In this document: positions 13,543 to 19,629 of the stretch, piece by piece
Layout: every line of letters begins with the position of its first letter
How positions within the stretch are numbered: the stretch's first letter is position 1
Source of the DNA: Caryophanales bacterium UBA3668
GTDB lineage: Bacteria > Bacillota_I > Bacilli_A > RFN20 > CAG-826
Assembly: GCA_002373085.1 (NCBI GenBank)
Contig: DFJP01000101.1
Span: 27,560-47,188, forward strand
Length of the DNA stretch: 19,629 nucleotides
Direction: 5' to 3'
Notes under the pieces: model-generated
Seen by the model: only the letters and a program-made list of their open reading frames with translations
The model's database searches: none
What the model was told of the DNA's origin: nothing
Translations under genes and position numbers: made by a program

Positions 13543-13585
13543 TTTATATGTATATGCGCGTAAAATCAACAAAAACAATGATTTT
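13543..13585 (-). promoter_or_regulatory. Promoter with inverted repeat for the Pro/Glu-rich protein gene
   Basis: On the minus strand, TTGTTG (13567-13572) and TATAAA (13543-13548) are 18 nt apart, 29 nt before the ATG. An inverted repeat AAAATCA/TGATTTT (13562-13568 with 13579-13585) overlaps the -35, and a palindrome GCAAATTTGC lies upstream at 13589-13598. Confidence 0.5.
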
Positions 13586-13621
13586 GTAGCAAATTTGCAG
13601 CAAAAAATAGGACTTTTGAAG

Positions 13622-13645
13622 AAAAAAACGGATTAAACCGTCTTT
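13622..13645 (-). terminator. Terminator of the SDR/EFR1 operon
   Basis: On the minus strand AAAGACGG pairs with CCGTTTTT (8 pairs, one wobble) around TTTAAT, with T's continuing. The stem includes the end of the EFR1 gene and its TAA. Confidence 0.75.
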
Positions 13646-14520
13646 CTTTTTTCAAATTTTTTTATCTTTTTTTCAGCTTCTTGGTAGTAGCGAATATAAC
13701 TTCTTTTGCAGTAGTAAGGATGCTTATCTTTCTCTTCTATTTCAGGCTTTTTGAAGACGTATGGCTTATTAACTTTCCAACTATTTAGTATGCCAATATT
13801 CACTGCGTCGGTTGGACAATTATAAGAGCATCTAGTGCACATTAGACAACGAGTATGGAAGATGAATTTATTGTCTTTATATTCAATATTTTTAACCGGA
13901 CAATTATTCACACACTTCATACATTTGATGCACTTCTTCTTATTAATCCTAAACAGCTTTCCGTTCCATCCAGCGAACCATTGTTCAATTCTCAATAGCC
14001 AAATAAACCAGCCAGAAAGAGGAATCTTTTTTAGCTTATTAACTTGCCCGTTAATCAAGTAATCATTAACATTGATTGGAACAAGTTTGTTCATTGTGTC
14101 ATACATTTGAAACGCTCTTAATTCAGTATGTCTAAAAACCAAATCATAAGGCATTAGATAATGATAATCTGATTCAAATATGTAGTTTCTTCTTCTAAGG
14201 ATTCTAAGTAGTTTGTTACCGGAAGAATGATTAATGGTTAAGTATTCTCCACTGACCATAATGACAAATACTTTTTTAGGAGCGTCTAGTTTAGGAAACT
14301 TCTTAGCGTATCTCCAAACGTTTTCAGGCGCATTAAAAGCGTGAATTGGGTATGCAAAACCGATCTTGTCATATTCATTTATTTTCGAAAAATCAAAGTT
14401 ATCTTTTTCGATCTTTATTAAATCAAAAACAATATCAAATTTAGCGGCTTCATCTTTCCACTTTTTTACTGTAAGTTCTGTATTACCTGTTCCTGAAAAA
14501 TAGAATAACGCTACTTTCAT
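13633..14520 (-). CDS. EFR1-type flavodoxin/ferredoxin fusion
   Basis: The 295-residue protein combines an N-terminal flavodoxin-like domain (about 1-160; FMN loop SGTGNTE at 9-15, then GFAYPIHAFNAPENV) with two ferredoxin [4Fe-4S] motifs, CIKCMKCVNNCP (Cys197, 200, 203, 207) and CLMCTRCSYNCP (Cys225, 228, 231, 235), and a basic C-terminal tail. This is the 'EFR1 family ferrodoxin' layout of anaerobic Firmicutes, a cytoplasmic electron carrier with FMN and two clusters. The start shares an A with the TAA of the SDR gene (TAATG), with AAGGA 9 nt upstream, so the two are translationally coupled and probably work in one redox process. The electron partner and substrate are unknown. Confidence 0.9.
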   Translation of the reverse strand: MKVALFYFSGTGNTELTVKKWKDEAAKFDIVFDLIKIEKDNFDFSKINEYDKIGFAYPIHAFNAPENVWRYAKKFPKLDAPKKVFVIMVSGEYLTINHSSGNKLLRILRRRNYIFESDYHYLMPYDLVFRHTELRAFQMYDTMNKLVPINVNDYLINGQVNKLKKIPLSGWFIWLLRIEQWFAGWNGKLFRINKKKCIKCMKCVNNCPVKNIEYKDNKFIFHTRCLMCTRCSYNCPTDAVNIGILNSWKVNKPYVFKKPEIEEKDKHPYYCKRSYIRYYQEAEKKIKKFEKRKTV

Positions 14521-16073
14521 TAATCAATATCCTTATATTTGGCATTGAAATGAGAATCATACCAATAATATCGGTTCTCATCTTTATCGTGAGAGTCATA
14601 CCAGATTTGAGCAACTAATTTATCGGTTTTAGCTAGTTTATCAAAATCCCAGGCATATTTAGTGTAAGAAATGTTATACCAGTGGCCACAATATAAAACA
14701 GAGTGAGGACGTGCTTCAAAAGTAACACCATCAGCGTTTTGCCACATTACCTTACGATAAATATCTCCGGTTTTAAAATCTTCTGTTAATAACTTACCAC
14801 CTCTAGCAGCAGCGACATTTCTTAAATCATTAATATCAACTAGACTTCTATCTTTATCTATATCAAAGAAGTGATCTAATCTAGTTGGTTCTTGTCTTAA
14901 TTTGTCATAATCAAGCGGCTCACCATTATCTGCTCTTCTACCTTTAGCAACTAAATAAAAGTCATCCCACTTTTGAGGAATTGCCTTATATTTTTCTTCA
15001 CCATTAAAGTAAGCGAGCATTCTTGCTTCATCACCACTCTTCTTCCAAAAATAAGGGGAGTTTGAATCATTCAATAATCGTTTAATTACTAGGGTTTTGA
15101 GCAACTTTTTAGGCACAATTCTCGCTAAAGAGAAATATTTATGTGTATCTAAAACATGTTTCCAGAATCCATTAATTGTGTCGTGCTGATAATCAAATAA
15201 GTCATTTAATTTATTGCCATCAGAATACCACTCACCATGGAAATTTCTAATAGAGTTATAGTTGGTGTCAAAGAAGTCTTCAACAGTGCAACCGATGATT
15301 TCAAATCCAAGTCCAATGGTCTCGTATCCAGTTACTCGATTTGCTAATCCACCCGCTAAATTGAAGCAGTGTTTCCAGAAGTTAGTTTCATTAAGTTCGC
15401 CTTTTGCATCTCTTCTTAAGATGTTTCTAATTAATAACGCGCTATCTTCTGCGGTTGCCCATTCAAGAGGAGCGTTAAAGCAAGTGTGAAACATTAATCC
15501 ATCACTAACATTTTTCATTAACAATTCATCATAAAGCATCGCTGTTTGACGAATGACTGTCCAGCATTTAATATCACTTTCTAAAACAGTAAATTCTCCT
15601 CTCATCTTGGTTAATGAATAAATATCGAAAGGAGAAATAAGTAATGGATCTCCAACTTCTGCAAAAGGATGTTTAAAAGTTCTATCACCATAGACACCAA
15701 TTGTTGATATATGAATAAGTTTTGGTTGATGTTCTTTCATATCTTCAAGAACTTTTACCAAAATTTTTGGTCCAGTTTCATTTGCCTCAATTGCGTTTTG
15801 AGGACATTTATCGCTTGCAGGTGGAATAACTGCAGCCATATTGATGACGTAATCCGCATCACTTACCACATCTTTTACATCCCCATAATTAGCAATAGTG
15901 CCAAAAATGATTTTATATTTCTTTTTGCTTTTCTTTATCTTTCTAATTAATTTTGAAGAGCCCTTAGTTCTGTGAACTAGGAGATTAATTTTGGTAATGT
16001 TATCTTCTTTTAGAAGAGTCTCCACTACCTTTGTCCCCATATTTCCAGGGGCACCTAAAATTGTAACTATCAT
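14520..16073 (-). CDS. Extended SDR (NAD-dependent epimerase/dehydratase) with unusual C-terminal extension
   Basis: The 517-residue protein starts with a Rossmann domain: GAPGNMG (7-13) binds NAD(P), with NMAAVIPP at 78-85, HISTIGVYG at 121-129 (Thr124) and the catalytic pair Tyr152/Lys156 in YSLTK. Typical extended SDRs have about 300-350 residues. From about 400 there is an extra part: DLRNVAAARGGKLLTEDF, then VMWQNADGVTFEARPHSVLY, then CGHWYNISY (417-470). This recalls the treble-clef 'C..GH.W' domains found on DNA-associated proteins, with most zinc-ligand cysteines lost. It is followed by two WYDSH repeats (491-495, 504-508). The substrate is unknown. It is first in a two-gene operon with the EFR1 protein (promoter 16095-16124). 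GGAAG precedes the ATG. Confidence 0.85.
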   Translation of the reverse strand: MIVTILGAPGNMGTKVVETLLKEDNITKINLLVHRTKGSSKLIRKIKKSKKKYKIIFGTIANYGDVKDVVSDADYVINMAAVIPPASDKCPQNAIEANETGPKILVKVLEDMKEHQPKLIHISTIGVYGDRTFKHPFAEVGDPLLISPFDIYSLTKMRGEFTVLESDIKCWTVIRQTAMLYDELLMKNVSDGLMFHTCFNAPLEWATAEDSALLIRNILRRDAKGELNETNFWKHCFNLAGGLANRVTGYETIGLGFEIIGCTVEDFFDTNYNSIRNFHGEWYSDGNKLNDLFDYQHDTINGFWKHVLDTHKYFSLARIVPKKLLKTLVIKRLLNDSNSPYFWKKSGDEARMLAYFNGEEKYKAIPQKWDDFYLVAKGRRADNGEPLDYDKLRQEPTRLDHFFDIDKDRSLVDINDLRNVAAARGGKLLTEDFKTGDIYRKVMWQNADGVTFEARPHSVLYCGHWYNISYTKYAWDFDKLAKTDKLVAQIWYDSHDKDENRYYWYDSHFNAKYKDID

Positions 16074-16094
16074 AATGTCGCTTCCATTTTGTTT

Positions 16095-16124
16095 ATATTA
16101 TCAAAACAGAGGCAAGATAAACAA
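16095..16124 (-). promoter_or_regulatory. Promoter of the SDR/EFR1 operon
   Basis: On the minus strand, TTGTTT (16119-16124) and TAATAT (16095-16100) are 18 nt apart. An AT-only hairpin ATAAACA-AGAA-TGTTTAT (16117-16134) covers the -35 and the stop of the antiporter gene; it lacks a T-tract, so it is at best a weak terminator. Confidence 0.5.
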
Positions 16125-16130
16125 GAATGT

Positions 16131-17450
16131 TTATTTTGCTTCTATCTGCTTTTTATTTGGCAATTCTTCTTCTGGGATTTCTCCAGCTTTTGTAAGTGCG
16201 AATTTACTAACAAGTGGTCCAATTAATTCATAGACAAGAGTGCTTGTTAAGATGATCGCTAATACCATAGATGCTGCTTCATAAGCGCCTACATCATTAA
16301 ATAACTTATTAGCGGTTGTTGCTAAACCGATAGCAACACCAGCTTGAGGCACTAAAGTAAAACCAAGATATTTCTTAACTTGTGGTTCGCATTTAGTAAT
16401 ACTTGCTCCACTGAGAGCACCAAAATATTTACCAACAACACGGAAGATAATGTAAATTGCCGCTACCAAGATAACGATGCCACCTTTGCCGTTAATGAAG
16501 ACTGTTAAATCAAGAGAAGCTCCACTTATAACAAAGAACATCATATATATTGGGGATGTAAATCTATCTAAGACATCAAGAGTGCGATCAGAATCTTTAC
16601 ATATATTAGTGAATAAGGCTCCTGCCATCATACACATAAGTAAAGAACTCAATTCAAATCCACCCATAAATTCTTGTTTAAACAAGAAATATAATCCAAC
16701 TGATACAAATACTGAGAAAATACATAAGACTAACTTATTATTTCTAGATTTGAAGAAACGGTTAATAAAGCTAATGAATAATCCAATAAGTCCACCGATG
16801 ACAATTGATAAGCCGATTTCAATAAGTGGTTTTCCAATCATTTTATAGAAAGACAATTCTCCACCACTTGCTAATCCGGTAGCGATTTGGAATAAAACAG
16901 CAAATAAGATTAAAGCAGCAGCGTCATCAAGAGCAACTACAGGAAGTAAAGTATTCACAAGTGGTCCTCTTGCTTTATATTGCTTAATAACCATTAAGGT
17001 AGCAGCAGGAGCGGTTGCACTTGCAATCGCGGATAAAGTTAAAACAAGTTCCCATGAAATATGTTCAGGAGAAATAAAGTGAGCAACTAATAAGGCTAAA
17101 ATAACAAATACTGATGCTCCTAGAGCTTCTAAGATAGTGATAACAATAACGCGTTTGCCAACTGTTTTTAATGTGCTTCCTTTAAACGAAGTACCAATAG
17201 AAAAGGCAATGAAGCCTAAGGCAACTGTTGATACCCAGCCGATCTTATCGACAAATTGGTAAATATAATCATCTTTGATACCTTCAAAAGTGAAGTTATT
17301 GAAAAATAGGCCAAGAACAAAAGGACCCATAATAATACCAGTTACTATGTAACCAGTAACATTAGGGAGTTTTAAGATTTTCATTAATCTAGTAGATAAT
17401 AAGGCCGCAAGTAAAAGAGCGGCGATATATACAAATATCAAGCTTTCCAT
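16131..17450 (-). CDS. CPA2-family cation:proton antiporter
   Basis: The 439-residue integral membrane protein has about 12-13 TM segments and the Na+/H+ exchanger (PF00999) layout: LPNVTGYIVTGIIMGP near the N-terminus, SAIASATAPAATLMVIKQYKARG (about 140-162) and VVALDDAAALILFAVLFQ with the ion-binding Asp175-Asp176 pair. These lie in the two unwound helices of the exchange site. The C-terminal half closes with FTLVPQAGVAIGLA and a short cytoplasmic tail; there is no TrkA-N/C regulatory domain. It exchanges Na+ or K+ for H+ across the cell membrane (ion not decidable from sequence). It follows the PII-like gene by 9 nt and has no ribosome site of its own, so it is probably coupled to it; the small protein may be its detached regulator. 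Confidence 0.9.
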   Translation of the reverse strand: MESLIFVYIAALLLAALLSTRLMKILKLPNVTGYIVTGIIMGPFVLGLFFNNFTFEGIKDDYIYQFVDKIGWVSTVALGFIAFSIGTSFKGSTLKTVGKRVIVITILEALGASVFVILALLVAHFISPEHISWELVLTLSAIASATAPAATLMVIKQYKARGPLVNTLLPVVALDDAAALILFAVLFQIATGLASGGELSFYKMIGKPLIEIGLSIVIGGLIGLFISFINRFFKSRNNKLVLCIFSVFVSVGLYFLFKQEFMGGFELSSLLMCMMAGALFTNICKDSDRTLDVLDRFTSPIYMMFFVISGASLDLTVFINGKGGIVILVAAIYIIFRVVGKYFGALSGASITKCEPQVKKYLGFTLVPQAGVAIGLATTANKLFNDVGAYEAASMVLAIILTSTLVYELIGPLVSKFALTKAGEIPEEELPNKKQIEAK

Positions 17451-17459
17451 ATATCTAAA

Positions 17460-17789
17460 CTAAATAGAGCCTTCGTAATCTTCGATTGGACGAGAGAACA
17501 TAAAGCCTTTAATCTTTTTAAAGTTGTCTGTGTTTTCTCTAATTACTTCTTTTAAATTCGCTAGTTTATCTTCATCAACGATGAAAAGACAAAGAACACT
17601 ATCGTTTGTTTGAACTTTCTCAACATGTCTAAGTGTAAAGAAGTGTCTTTCTTCTGGGAGTTCTTCAGTGGCGTGTCTAAGAGATTCGGTTGTCATAACG
17701 GTTGCGTTATAACCAGCCTTTCTAATCTCTTCGAGAGTGTGAATCGCATCCGGTGTTGATTTAATTACTAGATATAAAATCATTTTCAT
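17460..17789 (-). CDS. Small PII-like-fold protein, putative antiporter regulator
   Basis: The 109-residue soluble protein has MKMILYLVIKSTPDAIHTLE, then AGYNATVMTTESLRHATEEL, FFTLRHVEKVQTNDSVLCLFIV and DKLANLKEVIRENTDNFK. The predicted beta-alpha-beta / beta-alpha-beta order matches the ferredoxin-like fold of PII/CutA proteins, which trimerise and bind small ligands. I see no exact PII signature, so the family is tentative. The ATG at 17789 is 8 nt from AGG of AGGTAGTG; the TTG at 17816 lies inside the -10 and is rejected. It is first gene of an operon with the CPA2 antiporter, and PII-like proteins encoded beside transporters often control them. Ligand unknown. Confidence 0.6.
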   Translation of the reverse strand: MKMILYLVIKSTPDAIHTLEEIRKAGYNATVMTTESLRHATEELPEERHFFTLRHVEKVQTNDSVLCLFIVDEDKLANLKEVIRENTDNFKKIKGFMFSRPIEDYEGSI

Positions 17790-17815
17790 ATTCACTACCT
17801 GATTTCCAAATAGCA

Positions 17816-17846
17816 ATTATAGTCCTCTATTTAACTTTTGTTAAAT
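17816..17846 (-). promoter_or_regulatory. Promoter with overlapping palindrome for the PII-like/antiporter operon
   Basis: On the minus strand, TTAACA (17839-17844) and TATAAT (17816-17821) are 17 nt apart, a near-consensus promoter. The perfect inverted repeat ATTTAAC-TTTT-GTTAAAT (17829-17846) covers the -35 and part of the spacer, the usual position of a repressor operator. It has no T-tract, so it is not a good terminator for msrA. Confidence 0.65.
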
Positions 17847-17851
17847 GATAC

Positions 17852-18340
17852 TTATTTTCTTTCGTCTTCACGTAGAAAATTCAATCTAATATGACAATAA
17901 CCATTAGGATTTTTATCAAGATAATTTTGATGGTATTCTTCCGCGTCATAAAAAGACCTTAACGGGAGCACTTCAATGAGATAATCATCTTCAAGCACTG
18001 ACGCAAAATAGTCTTTTATAATCTTCTCGTCAGCTTCATCTTCAAAATAAATACCTGTTCGATATTGAATGCCTTCATCTTCACCTTGCTTATTAAGTGA
18101 ATAAGGATCAACTACTCGTAGATAATATTCTAAAAGTTTCTCTAAAGAGACAACTGTCTCATCATATTCTATTTTTACTGTTTCAGAAGCATCATCTCTT
18201 CCTTTTTTTAAATCTTCATAAGAAGGATTTTTTATGCTTCCATTCGCGTATCCCACTTTTGTAGAGATAACGCCTTTAGCCATGGAGAAATATTTTTCTA
18301 CTCCCCAAAAGCATCCGCCTGCTAAATAAATTGTTTTCAT
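17852..18340 (-). CDS. msrA: Peptide methionine (S)-S-oxide reductase
   Basis: The 162-residue enzyme repairs oxidised methionine in proteins. The catalytic motif GGCFWG places Cys10 as the nucleophile, with Glu53 in ASETVKIEYD, GIQYRTGIYF and AEEYHQNYL as further family blocks; Cys149 (NGYCHI) is a candidate resolving cysteine. The usual GHAE block reads DASE here, a divergence seen in a minority subfamily. The start overlaps the stop of the alpha/beta hydrolase gene by 4 nt (ATGA) and has no good ribosome site, so it is translated by coupling. Length is normal for the single-domain form. Confidence 0.93.
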   Translation of the reverse strand: MKTIYLAGGCFWGVEKYFSMAKGVISTKVGYANGSIKNPSYEDLKKGRDDASETVKIEYDETVVSLEKLLEYYLRVVDPYSLNKQGEDEGIQYRTGIYFEDEADEKIIKDYFASVLEDDYLIEVLPLRSFYDAEEYHQNYLDKNPNGYCHIRLNFLREDERK

Positions 18341-19251
18341 AAATACTTACTTACAAACTCCGTTGCTAATCTATTAACTCGTTTTGATTCTTTAAGTTCA
18401 ACATTAATAACGTTATGAACGTGGCCAACATTTTTATCATCAGATTCGATATCTACGAATAGGAAGTCGCCTCTTTTTGATAAATCCGCGTTTATTTTAA
18501 GGCTTTCTTTCCTAATGAAATCATTTGTACAAGTACTAACAAATATTGGATTCTTAAAACCATCAATATATGTTTTAGGAGAATAAATAGAGAGATGGTT
18601 CTTATCTATTCCTTTAGGGCCAAGCATTCTCTTTAATCCGCTTGGAGAAAGAGCGCCATCGCCGATATTAGCAAAATCATATACTGGGCAATGTAACACA
18701 GTCGCAACAATATCGATATCTGGTAATTCTAATCCTAGCTTGGTTTGTAACTCCTTATTAGAGAATAATTCAGAGATTAATAACGCTAAATGACCACCTG
18801 CAGAATCACCAGATATAACAAAACGGTCTTTCTCTAAATTGTATTTCTTTAAATTATTTAAGAAATGATTAATGCATTTAACTGAGTCACTAACTAAATC
18901 ATGAATATCTGAATTCCCATTATTGTATTGATAGTCAACTAGTAAAGCATCATATCCTTCTTTCAACCATTCATAGACATATGGATAATTATCTTTATGT
19001 TCTCCAAATATATATGTGCCCCCATGAATATTAATGATGCATACATGCTTTCTGTTTTCTTCGTTCGCTAAATAAACGTCATATGTATGGTTAACGTTAT
19101 TATCATCAATATAAGGGATATTTATGAACTCAGTAAAAAGATGAGGAGGATAATTCTTCCTTCTCTTTTTTATATCATTTTTAATGATATATTTGAGTAA
19201 ACTTAAAGCGAGTTTTCCAAATCTCATGCCTAATATATTTGTTATTTTCAT
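18337..19251 (-). CDS. Alpha/beta hydrolase of the HSL/BD-FAE type
   Basis: The 304-residue serine hydrolase has an oxyanion-hole motif HGG (76-78, in INIHGGTYIFGE), the nucleophile elbow GDSAGGH with Ser150, a likely acid at Asp244 (STCTNDF) and His277 (VGHVHNV), the order of the hormone-sensitive lipase group. Such enzymes act on short acyl or acetyl esters; substrate unknown. There is no signal peptide, only an amphipathic N-terminus (MRFGKLALSLLKYIIK), so cytoplasmic. It is the first gene of a unit with msrA. No clear ribosome site precedes the ATG at 19251. Confidence 0.88.
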   Translation of the reverse strand: MKITNILGMRFGKLALSLLKYIIKNDIKKRRKNYPPHLFTEFINIPYIDDNNVNHTYDVYLANEENRKHVCIINIHGGTYIFGEHKDNYPYVYEWLKEGYDALLVDYQYNNGNSDIHDLVSDSVKCINHFLNNLKKYNLEKDRFVISGDSAGGHLALLISELFSNKELQTKLGLELPDIDIVATVLHCPVYDFANIGDGALSPSGLKRMLGPKGIDKNHLSIYSPKTYIDGFKNPIFVSTCTNDFIRKESLKINADLSKRGDFLFVDIESDDKNVGHVHNVINVELKESKRVNRLATEFVSKYL

Positions 19252-19304
19252 TTTATTCTATAAATGAATGTCTCACAACAAAAAAGTCTCAATAATCTTC
19301 TCAA

Positions 19305-19322
19305 ATAATCATTTTGATTATA
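19305..19322 (-). promoter_or_regulatory. -10 element inside a palindrome upstream of the hydrolase gene
   Basis: A TATAAT -10 (19317-19322, minus strand) overlaps the perfect inverted repeat ATAATCA-TTT-TGATTAT (19305-19321). No good -35 is visible. It could be an activator-dependent promoter or a repressed one. The message would have a leader of about 60 nt. Confidence 0.4.
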
Positions 19323-19337
19323 GTATAAAAAGCAACA

Positions 19338-19365
19338 GAAAAACGAGATAATTATATTATCTCGT
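19338..19365 (-). terminator. Terminator of the zinc-ribbon gene
   Basis: On the minus strand ACGAGATAAT pairs perfectly with ATTATCTCGT around ATA (19343-19365), followed by TTTTTCTG. It lies about 66 nt after the stop of the gene at the right edge; the gap 19366-19431 holds nothing recognisable. Confidence 0.88.
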
Positions 19366-19431
19366 AATTAACTGCTGGCAGGGATTTCCAATAATGATAC
19401 AAGTCGAACACTTTCAAGCATTTGGCAAACA

Positions 19432-19629
19432 CTATTGTTTTTCTTTCCAATACTTGAGATTTGGAAGTATTCCTCTCATATATTCTCTTGCTTGGTCTTC
19501 AGGAAAACCCTGAGCAACCATATGAGGAACGCATGTGCTGATTAAATCGTCCATATTGTCGTAAGTGAATTTCTCGTCGTGATAGCACCACTGACAGTAT
19601 TCTTCGTTGAATGAACCATCTTTTTCTTT
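19432..19629 (-). CDS. Zinc-ribbon protein, C-terminal part (5' end outside window)
   Basis: Reading in from the right edge, 65 codons are visible before TAG (CTA at 19432-19434): KEKDGSFNEEYCQWCYHDEK, FTYDNMDDLISTCVPHMV, GFPEDQAREYMRGILPNLKYW. The C-x2-C pair (YCQWCY), the 'E.YC.yCY.dGkF' block and the closing 'LP.Lk.W' match the putative zinc-ribbon domain family zf-ribbon_2 (PF12674), whose first Cys pair would lie outside the window. These small cytoplasmic proteins often occur with stress or regulatory genes; function unknown. Confidence 0.82.
   Translation of the reverse strand, partial: KEKDGSFNEEYCQWCYHDEKFTYDNMDDLISTCVPHMVAQGFPEDQAREYMRGILPNLKYWKEKQ

Noticed and set aside
16477..16848. 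Plus-strand open frame of 123 codons opposite the antiporter gene
   Set aside because: It mirrors the codons of a clear membrane transporter and has no translation signal.
17816..17851. Palindrome 17829-17846 as the msrA terminator
   Set aside because: The stem is AT-rich and followed by AGAGG, not T's; its overlap with the -35 fits an operator better.

Overview
The window reads as chromosomal DNA of a low-GC Gram-positive bacterium, most likely an uncultured gut-type member of the Bacilli/Erysipelotrichia/Mollicutes-like branch. The grounds are the AT-rich sequence, strong AGGAGG ribosome binding sites about 8 nt from the starts, sigma-A-like promoters, TGG-coded tryptophan with TGA still used as a stop, and a surface protein and small-gene content typical of that group. 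The lineage is inferred; no rRNA is present. Nearly all genes lie on the minus strand.

Left, 1-3450: a patchwork accessory region. It holds the 3' part of a YhcG/DUF1016-type PDDEXK nuclease gene, a gene-free stretch with direct repeats and three abutting inverted repeats, a secreted DUF6273-like surface protein whose last ~50 codons differ sharply in composition from the rest (resembling the variable region of a diversity-generating retroelement target), a scrap of an IS110-family transposase, and an IS3-family DD(35)E transposase without its usual OrfA.

3450-3950: tRNA-Asn(GUU) and tRNA-Glu(UUC) in one unit with promoter and terminator, then an acyl carrier protein gene.

3984-8796: one minus-strand operon of eight tightly overlapping genes for a compact Tad/type IV-pilus-like machine. 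In transcription order: a small putative regulator, a secreted protein, a small one-TM protein, a TadA-like secretion ATPase, two TadB/TadC-like membrane platform proteins, a second small one-TM protein, and a 65-residue pilin-like protein with a KGQ motif ahead of its hydrophobic segment. No prepilin peptidase is present. A strong terminator ends the operon; a 19-nt palindrome lies at its head.

8762-13620: a guanylate kinase gene that looks leaderless (plus strand), converging on two tandem CNNM/CorC-family membrane proteins, then a four-TM protein with a long Pro/Glu-rich linker and an unnamed soluble C-terminal domain.

13624-19629: redox, ion and maintenance genes. An extended SDR with an unusual C-terminal extension is translationally coupled to an EFR1-type flavodoxin/ferredoxin. 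A small PII-like protein is co-transcribed with a CPA2 antiporter from a promoter carrying a palindrome. An alpha/beta hydrolase overlaps msrA. The 3' part of a zinc-ribbon protein gene runs off the right edge.

Several starts were moved from the longest open frame to the ATG or GTG 8 nt from an AGGAGG-type site. The most promising leads are the DGR-like end of the surface protein, the compact pilus operon with its KGQ pilin, and the SDR/EFR1 pair.
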